Origin: Euzebyales bacterium
GTDB taxonomy: Bacteria > Actinomycetota > Nitriliruptoria > Euzebyales > Egibacteraceae
Assembly (NCBI GenBank): GCA_013695145.1
Contig: JACDBB010000007.1
Location: 1 to 44,754 of the forward strand
DNA length: 44,754 bases
Direction: 5' to 3'
Part shown: positions 7,553 through 14,813 of the stretch, one piece after another
Position numbering within the stretch: the first letter of the stretch is position 1
How the letters are laid out: every line of letters starts with the position of its first letter
Program-made: the position numbers and the translations under genes
Notes under the pieces: generated by a model
Told to the model about the DNA's origin: nothing
The model's database searches: none
The model's input: the letters and a program-made list of their open reading frames with translations, nothing else

Positions 7553-7580
7553 CTGCGCATCATGCCACTACGATTCGGTG

Positions 7581-8618
7581 ATGGTCCCGCCGAACCGCGT
7601 CGAGTCCACGCCCGTGCGCATCAGCGCCTCCGCGTCACTGGACGAGCGCACTCTCCGCGACGTGCGGGAGCTGGTCGAGACCACGACGGAGATCGAGGGT
7701 CACCGGCCCGTCGGTGAGCACAAGTACGCCCACCTGGCCGTGGGCGCGCGCGGCTGGGTCGGCATCCTCGCGCACGACGACGACGGCCGGCTGGTCGGGT
7801 ATGCGCACACGCGCTGGAACCAGCCGGGAGTGCGGCCGCGGATGGCGGTCGAGGTGGTCGTGCACCCGGCCCTCCACGGACCTGCCGGCGACGGCTTCGT
7901 CGACGGTGGTCCCGGCGTCGCGGAGCGGCTGCTGACCGAGGCGCGAGCCGTGCTGGCCCGCGCGGGCGGCGGCCTGCTGTACCTGTGGGTGCACCGGGTC
8001 GAGGATCCGCGCACCACGCTTGCCGCGCGCATGGGCTTCGCGGTGCAACGCGAGCTGGCCTTCATGACCCGGTCGCTTGACGAGCGTGGAGAGCCCGCGG
8101 TCCTACCGGACGACGTCACGGTCCGGCCCTACCGCGAGGGCAGCGACGACGAGGCGTTCCTGGAGGTCAACAACGCCGCGTTCGCCGACCACCCCGAGAA
8201 CGGCGCGTGGGACCGAACGACGTTCGCCGAGCGGCGCAGCCTCGACTGGTTCGACCCCGACGGGCTGTTCATCGCCTGGCGGGGGGAACAGGCGCTGGCT
8301 TTCCACTGGACGAAATGGCACGCCCACCACTCCGACGAGAGCCCGGCCCACGAGCCGGTCGGCGAGGTGTACGTCCTGGCCGTGCACCCGTCCGCCCAGG
8401 GACTCGGCCTCGGCCGTGCGCTGCTGCGCGTCGGCATCGCCCACCTGCATGACCGCGGCTGCCGCCAGGCGATCCTGTACGTCGATTGCGCCAGCACCGG
8501 CGCCGTGGGGCTGTACCGCTCGGAGGGCTTCGACCTGGCCTACCGCGAGGTCTGCTACGAGGAGGATGTGGCTCCGCAGGTCGACTCCACCGCAGACCTG
8601 CTGCGGCCGGCGTTCTAG
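7581..8618 (+). CDS. mshD: Mycothiol synthase MshD
   Basis: A 345-residue tandem GNAT acetyltransferase that completes mycothiol synthesis by acetylating Cys-GlcN-Ins with acetyl-CoA. The inactive N-terminal GNAT domain (LVGYAHTRWN, MAVEVVVHP) is followed by the active C-terminal one. The acetyl-CoA loop is seen in EVYVLAVHPSAQGLGLGRAL, and YVDCASTGAVGLYRSEGF is the conserved family ending. TACGAT ends 6 bases before the ATG at 7581, so a leaderless start fits better than the in-frame GTG at 7578. It is convergent with glnR and overlaps it by 4 bases. mshA lies 15 kb away. Confidence 0.93.
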   Translation: MVPPNRVESTPVRISASASLDERTLRDVRELVETTTEIEGHRPVGEHKYAHLAVGARGWVGILAHDDDGRLVGYAHTRWNQPGVRPRMAVEVVVHPALHGPAGDGFVDGGPGVAERLLTEARAVLARAGGGLLYLWVHRVEDPRTTLAARMGFAVQRELAFMTRSLDERGEPAVLPDDVTVRPYREGSDDEAFLEVNNAAFADHPENGAWDRTTFAERRSLDWFDPDGLFIAWRGEQALAFHWTKWHAHHSDESPAHEPVGEVYVLAVHPSAQGLGLGRALLRVGIAHLHDRGCRQAILYVDCASTGAVGLYRSEGFDLAYREVCYEEDVAPQVDSTADLLRPAF

Positions 8619-9313
8619 TGCTGGGCCGCGGCCTCGTCGTCGGCGCGGGCCGCGAGCCCCGCCGGGTCCAGCTTGTAGCCGACGCCCCGGACGGTGACGA
8701 TCAGCGACTCGTACTCGGCCCCGAGCTTCGCGCGCAGCCGTCGGATGTGGACGTCCACGGTCCGCGTGCCGCCGTAGTAGTCATAGCCCCAGACCTCCTG
8801 CAGCAGCTGCGCCCGGGTGAAGACTCGCCTGGCGTTGCCCGTGAGGTACCTGAGCAGCTCGAACTCGCGGTATGTGAGGTCCAGCGGCACCCCGTGCAGC
8901 CGCACGACGTACGTCTCCTCGTCGATGTGCAGCTCGCCGAAGGTGGAGGCCCGCGCGCGCCGCTGGTCGCCGGACCGCTCGACGGCGATGCGCAGGCGGG
9001 TCTCGACCTCCGCCGGTTGCGCGGCCGGCACGACCCAGTCGTCGAAGCCCCAGGTCGCCTTCAGCGCCGCCAGAGCCGCGTCGGCGATCACCACCAGGAC
9101 CGGGCAGCCGCGGTCGGAGGTCGCGACCGTCCTGCAGGCGTGCGAGGCCCGGCCGAGGTCGCCCGTCGCGTCGACCAGCACCAGGTCGACCGAGCCCGCG
9201 GCGTCCGCGCTGCCGTCCAGCGCCTGATGCGCGAGGCTGTGGTCCAGGTACTCCAGCGCGGGCAGCAGCGCTTTCCCCCCGCCGGGGGCGTCGGAGAGGA
9301 CGAGCAGGTGCAC
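8615..9313 (-). CDS. glnR: GlnR-like nitrogen response regulator (OmpR family)
   Basis: A 232-residue orphan regulator. The receiver-like domain (1-115) contains GCPVLVVIADAALAALKATW and GFDDWVVPAA, matching actinobacterial GlnR. It retains D48 but lacks a full acidic phosphorylation pocket, as GlnR does. The winged-helix half has LDLTYREFELLRYL, RVFTRAQLLQEVWGYDYY and GGTRTVDVHIRRLRAKLG, nearly the GlnR consensus. GlnR controls ammonium assimilation genes under nitrogen limitation. No histidine kinase is adjacent. Close proximity to mshD is also known in mycobacteria (recalled), which supports the assignment. Confidence 0.9.
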   Translation of the reverse strand: MHLLVLSDAPGGGKALLPALEYLDHSLAHQALDGSADAAGSVDLVLVDATGDLGRASHACRTVATSDRGCPVLVVIADAALAALKATWGFDDWVVPAAQPAEVETRLRIAVERSGDQRRARASTFGELHIDEETYVVRLHGVPLDLTYREFELLRYLTGNARRVFTRAQLLQEVWGYDYYGGTRTVDVHIRRLRAKLGAEYESLIVTVRGVGYKLDPAGLAARADDEAAAQH

Positions 9314-9379
9314 CGTGGTGCCTCCTTCCGCTCTCGGTCGCGCCTGGCGTCACGATAGCCGAGCCTGGAGGGAGGGCCT

Positions 9380-10300
9380 ATGGCCAGTCTGTCCGGCACG
9401 CCGGTGGACACCACCGCCGACGTGGCCAACCGGCCCTCGCGGCGCGGGCCGTTACGGCGCCTGCTGGACGTGCGCGGCATCGCATGCGAGGGCTTCGCGG
9501 GCGCGCACCGCCATGTGACCCTGCGCACCCGCGACGACGTGCGGCTGGTCGGCACATTCCTTTCCCCTCCGGCGGCCGTAGCGGTCCCTGGATCGGCCCC
9601 GCGGGCCGGAGCGGTGCTGATCGCCCACGGGTTCGCCGCGCACCGCCGCAAGGCCGCGTACGTCGCCCTGGCCGATCGCCTCGCCCGCCTGCACCCGGTG
9701 CTCACCCTCGACCTGCGCGGTCACGGTGAAGCGGGCGGGCGCTCGACGTTCGGCGACCTGGAGGTGCACGACGTCAGGGCCGGTGTCGCGTGGCTGCGCC
9801 GCGAAGGATTCGCATGGGTGGGTGCGGTCGGCGTGTCGATGGGCGCAACGGCTGTGCTCCGCGCGGCCGGAGCCGGGCCGGCGAACGCGCTCGACTCGGT
9901 CTGCGCCATCAGCGCGCCGGCGTCGTTCCGAGTCCATGCCACCCCCGCGGTGGCGGTCCTGCAGCGGGTCGTCTCGTCGGCTTCGTGGCGCCTGGCGGCG
10001 CGGGCGGCCCTGGGCATCCGGGTGGCGCCGCGGTGGGGGGATCCCGCGGACGCCGTCCGTGTGGTGGCACGCATCGCGCCGACCCCGTTGCTGTTGGTGC
10101 ACGGGCGCGACGACCACTTCTTCCCGCTCGATCATGCGCGCCGCCTGCTGCGCGCCGCGCGGGAGCCCAGGGCACTGTGGATCGAGCCGTCCGGATTCGG
10201 GCACGCCGAGGACGGGTTGACCGCCGCCTTCGCCGACCGGCTCGCGGACGCGCTGGTCACGGTCCGGGCCACCGGCGCCTGGCCCGCCAGGACGTCATGA
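9380..10300 (+). CDS. Alpha/beta hydrolase
   Basis: A 306-residue soluble hydrolase without signal peptide. The fold is shown by VLIAHGFAAHRRK (oxyanion region), TLDLRGHGEAGG, the nucleophile elbow GVSMGA (serine near residue 155), then LLLVHGRDDHFFP (acid) and GFGHAEDG (catalytic histidine). The substrate cannot be inferred. It is divergent from glnR, and the ATG at 9380 has GGAGGGAGGG immediately upstream. Confidence 0.85.
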   Translation: MASLSGTPVDTTADVANRPSRRGPLRRLLDVRGIACEGFAGAHRHVTLRTRDDVRLVGTFLSPPAAVAVPGSAPRAGAVLIAHGFAAHRRKAAYVALADRLARLHPVLTLDLRGHGEAGGRSTFGDLEVHDVRAGVAWLRREGFAWVGAVGVSMGATAVLRAAGAGPANALDSVCAISAPASFRVHATPAVAVLQRVVSSASWRLAARAALGIRVAPRWGDPADAVRVVARIAPTPLLLVHGRDDHFFPLDHARRLLRAAREPRALWIEPSGFGHAEDGLTAAFADRLADALVTVRATGAWPARTS

Positions 10301-10347
10301 CGTCACCGCGCGCGCAGCGCCGCCACCCGTTGCGGCGATCGTCGGTG

Positions 10348-10827
10348 TCACGCCACATCCGGGCCGTCGGCCTCGAGCCGCGCGAGCAGACCCGTCACCG
10401 CGGCTTGATCGATGACGTCCTCGACGTCGCCGAGCTGCTGGCAGAACGCGTCGACCTGGCGCTGCACGGTCCAACGTTCGTCCGGGCGCAGATGGCAGCG
10501 GGCGTCGAGGTGGGCGACCAGCGTCTCCAGCCCCACCACCCGCACGCCGCGCAGCAGGTCGGCGACCGGCAGCTCGGGGGACTCCGCGCGCTCGAGATGG
10601 TCCCGCACGCTGACCCAGGTGTCCTCGTCCACGTCACCGAGCTCCAGCGACATGACCACGCCCTCAAGGGTTGCGCGCACGGCGTCACGAGCCCGCGACA
10701 TCGCCTCCGGCGGCCAGGACCCCGAACCGCGCGACATCTCGCCCCAGCCGGAGGTCACCGCCTGCTCGAGGGTGGGCAGGAGATCGGTCGCTGTGGCGAC
10801 CAGCTCGCGCCTGCGGTCGACGTCCAC
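10348..10827 (-). CDS. RsbRD/PucR N-terminal-like helical sensor protein
   Basis: A 159-residue helical protein starting with GTG at 10827, chosen because AGGAGGGAGGA lies about 7 bases upstream; longer versions run into non-coding-looking sequence. Segments VATATDLLPTLEQAV, LPVADLLRGVRVVGLETLV and WTVQRQVDAFCQQLG resemble the RsbT co-antagonist N-terminal domain found in RsbR proteins and in PucR/CdaR regulators. The expected C-terminal STAS or helix-turn-helix domain is absent, so the output is unknown. Family assignment is by pattern and moderate. Confidence 0.6.
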   Translation of the reverse strand: MDVDRRRELVATATDLLPTLEQAVTSGWGEMSRGSGSWPPEAMSRARDAVRATLEGVVMSLELGDVDEDTWVSVRDHLERAESPELPVADLLRGVRVVGLETLVAHLDARCHLRPDERWTVQRQVDAFCQQLGDVEDVIDQAAVTGLLARLEADGPDVA

Positions 10828-10918
10828 GCCTGGATCCTCCCTCCTGGCTCGCGGGCCGGGCGCCGCCTCTGGTTCCACCGCCCGGCCTTGCTGCACATGG
10901 CGGCATCTCATGGCCATC

Positions 10919-10978
10919 GCTTCGCGATCGCCACAACCGGTAGACGAAAGAATCGCCCCCGCAAGCTCGGGCGCATTC
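10919..10978. repeat. Dispersed hairpin repeat, copy A
   Basis: A 60-base intergenic element with palindromic core GAATCGC...GCATTC enclosing CCCCG-CAAGCT-CGGGC. It aligns along its length with copy C (35068-35125), including the GCTTC.CGAT.GCCAC.ACCGG left part, and shares 20 identical bases of its right half with copy B (26887-26931). It lies between the RsbRD-like gene and the MoaD-like gene. Confidence 0.6.
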
Positions 10979-11038
10979 ACATGTCGGCGTCGGCAAGCGT
11001 AGGGTCTGCCGTGACGGCAGTCGCGACCGGAGGTGGGC

Positions 11039-11317
11039 ATGGCAGTGCGGGTGCGGTTGTTCGCCGCGATCCGCGAGGCGGCGGCAACCGGGGAGCTCGA
11101 CGTGGAGCCGGCGGCGCTGCCTGGCCTGCTCGCCGGGCTGGTCGATCGATTCGGCGAGCCGTTCGCGTCGCGGCTCACGCTATGCACCGTGCTCGTCGAC
11201 GGGCGGGCCGTCCCCCGTGACCGGGATGACTACGTCGCAGACGGGGCCGAGGTCGCGCTTCTGCCGCCGGTCAGCGGTGGGTCACACCTGCGCGTACCGT
11301 ATCCCCAGCACCGGTAG
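11039..11317 (+). CDS. MoaD/ThiS-like sulfur carrier with a C-terminal extension
   Basis: A 92-residue ubiquitin-fold protein (VRVRLFAAIREAAATGE...DGAEVALLPPVSGG). Sulfur carriers of molybdopterin or cysteine synthesis normally end with the Gly-Gly that becomes the thiocarboxylate. Here G80-G81 is followed by 11 extra residues (SHLRVPYPQHR), so the protein would need proteolytic trimming, or has lost the carrier function. The ATG at 11039 is preceded by GGAGG. Its stop codon lies in the -10 box of the next gene. The neighbourhood (MshD, DsrE, a TusA-like domain) fits sulfur metabolism. Confidence 0.8.
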   Translation: MAVRVRLFAAIREAAATGELDVEPAALPGLLAGLVDRFGEPFASRLTLCTVLVDGRAVPRDRDDYVADGAEVALLPPVSGGSHLRVPYPQHR

Positions 11318-11320
11318 ACT
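11315..11320 (+). promoter_or_regulatory. -10 box of a leaderless promoter for the CdsA-like gene
   Basis: TAGACT ends 8 bases before the ATG at 11329, so transcription should begin at or next to the start codon. The box overlaps the stop codon of the MoaD-like gene. Confidence 0.5.
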
Positions 11321-11328
11321 CGCCCGAA

Positions 11329-12195
11329 ATGTTCAAGGCCGCTGTCGCGCCCGCCGCCGGGGCGCTCGCGCTCATCACGCTGCTGGTGGGTTACGGCGCG
11401 TTCGCAGGCTTCGTCGTTCTGGCCGCGGCCGCGGTCGTCGTGGACCTCGCGGTCGTGCTCGGTCGTGACCGACCGCGTCCGGTGCTGCCCGCCGCGCTTC
11501 TGGCCGGCGTCGGCCTCCCTGCGCTGGCTGCCGTCGAGGCCGTCGGACGGCCGCTGAGGGGCTGGGAGCGCGTACCGATCGTGGTGGCGATCGCGCTACT
11601 CATCGGGTTCATCCTCGTGCTGGTCGTCGGGCGCCGCGGCGGGGCCGTCGCGGGACTCGGCTCGACCGTCACGATCGGTCTCATCGTGGGGCTCGGCGCT
11701 AGTGCCCTGCTGCTGCTGCGCGGCGTGGGGAACGGCTTCCGCTGGGTGCTCGCGCTGCTGCTGCTCGTCGCCGCGGTCGAGGCCGCCAGGCCGCTCGCCC
11801 GCCTGATCCAGGACGCGCGGCGCGTACCCGATGAGGACTTCGAGTACGACGACGTGGCGCCGGACGAGGACACACCGCTGGTCGTCCTGGCGCCGGCGGT
11901 CGTTGGTGTCGGGCTGGTGGGGGCCGCGGTGTACGCGACGCTCGACCCGCCGCTGGCCGCCCTGCCGACGCTGGGCCTCGCGGTCATCGCGCTCACCGCG
12001 AGCCTCGGCGCGTCACGACTGCACGAGGTCCTGCTCGCCGAGGCGGGTCTCGCCTACGGTGGCGGCGCCGCCGCGGCGGGGGGCGCCGAGGCAGCGCCCC
12101 CCGTGGCGCCCCCCGGCGTCTTCCTCGGCGCGGTCGACTCGCTGCTGCTGGCCGCGCCCGCCGCGTACCTCCTGGCGGAGGCGCTCGCGACGTGA
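11329..12195 (+). CDS. Divergent CdsA-like polytopic membrane protein
   Basis: A 288-residue protein with about seven hydrophobic segments and one cytoplasmic acidic stretch (VPDEDFEYDDVAPDEDTP). Length, helix layout and the C-terminal GAVDSLLLAAPAAYLL recall phosphatidate cytidylyltransferase (CdsA), whose C-terminus reads HGGVLDR.DSLLFAAP. The CdsA signature residues (SxxKRxxKDxxxxxPGHGG..DRxD) are missing: only PPGVFLGAVDS remains. If it is a relative, it should lack cytidylyltransferase activity. The relationship is an inference from layout and one motif; otherwise it is an unknown membrane protein. Confidence 0.6.
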   Translation: MFKAAVAPAAGALALITLLVGYGAFAGFVVLAAAAVVVDLAVVLGRDRPRPVLPAALLAGVGLPALAAVEAVGRPLRGWERVPIVVAIALLIGFILVLVVGRRGGAVAGLGSTVTIGLIVGLGASALLLLRGVGNGFRWVLALLLLVAAVEAARPLARLIQDARRVPDEDFEYDDVAPDEDTPLVVLAPAVVGVGLVGAAVYATLDPPLAALPTLGLAVIALTASLGASRLHEVLLAEAGLAYGGGAAAAGGAEAAPPVAPPGVFLGAVDSLLLAAPAAYLLAEALAT

Positions 12196-12266
12196 CCGCA
12201 GGCGTCGCGTGAGCGGGCAGATCCTCGAGCTCGCGCGGCCCATCCGGTGATGCGCAGCGGGCTGGG

Positions 12267-12342
12267 CACTGCGGTTTCCACTGCCCGAGGTAGGTTTGCA
12301 CTGTCGCAGTGTGGTCCCGCGCGGCTGTCGGCCGCGACACTG
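12267..12342. promoter_or_regulatory. Cluster of CACTG motifs, candidate operator of the fusion regulator
   Basis: Within 76 bases upstream of the regulator gene there are four CACTG motifs (12267, 12279, 12299, 12338). The third forms a 13-base palindrome CACTG-TCG-CAGTG at 12299-12311. A winged-helix regulator commonly binds such inverted motifs in its own promoter. Autoregulation is an inference. Confidence 0.4.
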
Positions 12343-12376
12343 CTCACCAGATCCCGACGCTCGTTCTTGGAGGTCC

Positions 12377-13444
12377 GTGTCCGACACCGTGAACGTGCTG
12401 CCCGAGCGTCGCACCGCGCGACGTCCCGGCGTGACCGTCGCGCAAGCGCTCAGGTCGACCACACGCGCGGGCATCTTCGACCACCTCCGCGAGCAGGGCG
12501 GGCACCGCACGGTCCGCGACATCGCCGGGCGCTTCGACCTGCATCCCAACGTCGCGCGCACGCATCTGGAGCTGCTGGCCGACGCCGGCCTGGTCGACGT
12601 CGGACGCCGGAAGCACCCGGCGGGCGGTCGCCCCGCCAAGATCTACACCGCCAAGCCGGGGGCCGCCGCGGCGGCCGATGAGGCAACCACGCCGGCCGCG
12701 GGCGAGGCCGCGCCCGGCGCGGGGCTGCTCGTCCGGCTGCTGGCCGCGCTCGTGGAGGAGCGTCCGGTCCCCGCCTTCGGGCGCGGGCCGAGCCTGGCCG
12801 CGCGGGCGCACGAGATCGCGGGGGCCGAGGGGCGCAGTCTGGTCGAGCACCTCGCCGACCGGGAGGCCCTCGAGCAGACGATCATGGCCGAGACGCCCGA
12901 CGCCGACCGGCTGGAGTTCGCCGCCCTGCTGGCGATCGCCGCGCTGCGGCCCCACGCCCCCGACGCGCGAATCACGGACCGCGGCCCTGACTCAGTCGAC
13001 GTGACCGGTGTGCGCGGCATGTTCACCCTGCTGGAGACCATGCGACCGTCGCTCGCCGAGGCGCTGGAGCGCGGCGTCCTTGCCGGAGCCCTGTCGGCCG
13101 CTGGGATGCCCGTGTCGCTGGCCGACGCCGGCGGGGCAGGTCGCAGCCACGCGCTCCGGGCGCGCGCGGTGCCGGTCGCCCCGCCCAGGATCGTGCCCGC
13201 CCCCGCCCGCACCGTCGACGCCCGCGGGCAGCAGCGGGAAGCCGGCGTGGTCCACGCGTTGCGTGCGGTGTCCGCGGTCGGTGAGGGCGACATCGTGGAG
13301 GTGCTCACCGAGGGGCCGGGTTCGCCGGCGGCGTTCGCCCGCTGGGCAGACGGTGTCGGGCACCAGCTGCTGGGTGTCGAGCGGGCCACCGACGCCAACG
13401 GCCGTCCCGCGATCCGCCTGCTCATCCGGAAGGGTTCGTCGTGA
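12377..13444 (+). CDS. Winged-helix regulator fused to a TusA-like domain
   Basis: A 355-residue protein starting with GTG at 12377, with GGAGG 4 bases upstream. Residues 15-100 are an ArsR/SufR-like winged helix (GHRTVRDIAGRFDLHPNVAR, THLELLADAGLVDVGRR). The middle is helical. The last 70 residues (VVHALRAVSAVGEGDIVEVL, FARWADGVGHQLLGVE) have the TusA/SirA fold pattern. The CPxP cysteine of TusA is replaced, so this domain would sense or bind rather than carry sulfur. It overlaps the DUF4395 gene by 4 bases. A sulfur- or redox-responsive regulator of the downstream thioredoxin pair is the natural reading. Confidence 0.75.
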   Translation: MSDTVNVLPERRTARRPGVTVAQALRSTTRAGIFDHLREQGGHRTVRDIAGRFDLHPNVARTHLELLADAGLVDVGRRKHPAGGRPAKIYTAKPGAAAAADEATTPAAGEAAPGAGLLVRLLAALVEERPVPAFGRGPSLAARAHEIAGAEGRSLVEHLADREALEQTIMAETPDADRLEFAALLAIAALRPHAPDARITDRGPDSVDVTGVRGMFTLLETMRPSLAEALERGVLAGALSAAGMPVSLADAGGAGRSHALRARAVPVAPPRIVPAPARTVDARGQQREAGVVHALRAVSAVGEGDIVEVLTEGPGSPAAFARWADGVGHQLLGVERATDANGRPAIRLLIRKGSS

Positions 13445-13899
13445 CCACCGCCATCGACGTCCGCGGCCCCCGGTTCTCCGCCGCCCTGACCTTCGCCGTC
13501 CTGGCGATCGCCTACCTGACCTCGACGCTCTGGCTCGTGGCCCTGCAGGTCGCCGTGTTCGCCGTGGCCGCCCTCGCCGGATTGCGCTGGTCGCCGTACG
13601 GCAACCTGTTCCGCCTCCTCAAACGGCGTCTCGACTGGGGCCCGCCGCCCGCGACCGAGCCGGAGGCGGGGCCGCGGTTCTCCCAGCAGATGGGACTGCT
13701 GTTCGCCGGCGGGGGTCTGGTCGCGCTGCTCTTTGGAGCCGCCACCCTGGGATGGTCGCTGGTGCTCGTCGTCGTCGGGCTGTCCGGTCTGCTGGCCGCG
13801 ACCGGGCTGTGCGTCGGCTGCGAGGTGCACGCGCTCGGTGCACGTCTACGCCGCTCGTCCACGACCGGATCCACGACGTCCTCGGGGGAGGGCGCATGA
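13441..13899 (+). CDS. DUF4395 membrane protein
   Basis: A 152-residue integral membrane protein of the DUF4395 family. It starts IDVRGPRFSAALTFAVLAIA with paired hydrophobic helices, has a central QMGLLFAGGGLVALLFGA pair, and ends with the conserved GLCVGCE cysteine pair. Members usually sit next to thioredoxin-like genes in actinobacteria, as here: the stop overlaps the start of the next gene (ATGA). A role in membrane thiol redox exchange is likely but not proven. Confidence 0.85.
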   Translation: MTTAIDVRGPRFSAALTFAVLAIAYLTSTLWLVALQVAVFAVAALAGLRWSPYGNLFRLLKRRLDWGPPPATEPEAGPRFSQQMGLLFAGGGLVALLFGAATLGWSLVLVVVGLSGLLAATGLCVGCEVHALGARLRRSSTTGSTTSSGEGA

Positions 13900-14294
13900 T
13901 CGAGCGAGCGGTCGTCCTTGCCGTCCTCGTGGTGCTGATCGCCGCCGCGGCGCTGCTGCTGCGTCGCCGGGAGGGCCGCGTCCAGCCCGTCGAGGACGAG
14001 GTGTCCTTCGACAGGCACGGTCTCGGCGTGCGGTCCGGCCGAGGCGCGCTGGTGGCCATCACCGCGCCGGGGTGCAGCGCCTGCGCCACCGCATGGAACG
14101 TCCTGCAGCGGGTGGCCAGCGCCCGCGACGACGTGGACGCGCTCGCGGTCGACCTGGCGGACCGGCCGCAGCTGGTGTCCCAGCTCGGCGTCCTGCGCGT
14201 GCCCACCACGCTGGTCGTCGACGCAGCGGGAACGGTCCGCCACCGCGTCAGCGGCGTGCCCACCGCGGCGGTCCTCACGGACCTCCTCGGGTAG
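13896..14294 (+). CDS. Membrane-anchored thioredoxin-fold protein
   Basis: A 132-residue protein with one N-terminal membrane helix (VVLAVLVVLIAAAALLL), then a thioredoxin fold with active site APGCSAC (C60, C63) and the cis-proline loop VLRVPTTLVVDAAG. It is translationally coupled to the DUF4395 gene. The thioredoxin domain probably faces the outside, where it could exchange disulfides with the DUF4395 cysteines. A similar small thioredoxin (ThiX) occurs close to glnR and mshD in mycobacteria, from memory. Confidence 0.85.
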   Translation: MIERAVVLAVLVVLIAAAALLLRRREGRVQPVEDEVSFDRHGLGVRSGRGALVAITAPGCSACATAWNVLQRVASARDDVDALAVDLADRPQLVSQLGVLRVPTTLVVDAAGTVRHRVSGVPTAAVLTDLLG

Positions 14295-14386
14295 CCCTTC
14301 GCAGCTCTCCGAGCCGTGGGGGCCCTCCCTCTCGCCGATGGACGACTGCAGTAGAAGATGCCCGACATCCGGATCAATCGGAGCGC

Positions 14387-14758
14387 TTAGTAGACGAGCG
14401 CCTGCGCACCCGGCGCGGTGGCCAGCTCGACGAACCGTGCCGAGCCTGCCATCTGCGTCCCGTCGCGGAAGTTGGCGTCGGTCAGGCCACGACGGAGCGC
14501 GCAGGGCGTGCAGACCGTGACCGTCGCGGCGTCGTAGAGCAGGTCGAGCAGCTCCGTCAGCGGTGGCGCCTCGGCCACGTCCACCTCGGCCGCGATCTCG
14601 GGGCGGGCCAGGTTGACGCCCTCGACGGCGAGGAACACGTGCACGCCGACGCCCGAGGCGAGCGCTACCGACGCGACGTTGCAGCCGATGTGGGCGCGCT
14701 CCGGATCGTCGAGCGCGTGGGTCACCTTGATGACCAGCGACGGGGTGCCGTCCGTCAT
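14387..14758 (-). CDS. DsrE-family sulfur-relay protein
   Basis: A 123-residue DsrE/DsrF-like protein: LVIKVTHALDDPERAHIGCN at the start, VHVFLAVEGVNLARPEI in the centre, and VTVCTPCALRRGLT carrying the candidate sulfur-binding cysteines. These small proteins bind or transfer persulfide sulfur. It is convergent with the thioredoxin operon and sits next to a methyltransferase gene on the same strand, 55 bases downstream of it. Specific partners are unknown. Confidence 0.82.
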   Translation of the reverse strand: MTDGTPSLVIKVTHALDDPERAHIGCNVASVALASGVGVHVFLAVEGVNLARPEIAAEVDVAEAPPLTELLDLLYDAATVTVCTPCALRRGLTDANFRDGTQMAGSARFVELATAPGAQALVY

Positions 14759-14813
14759 GCCTCCTCACCTTCCGGAATCGTCGTATGGGACAGCGTAACC
14801 CGACCCGCTGGAG

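Noticed and set aside
11033-11041. GTG at 11033 as start of the MoaD-like gene
   Set aside because: It lies within the GGAGG ribosome-binding region; the ATG at 11039 has the correct spacing.
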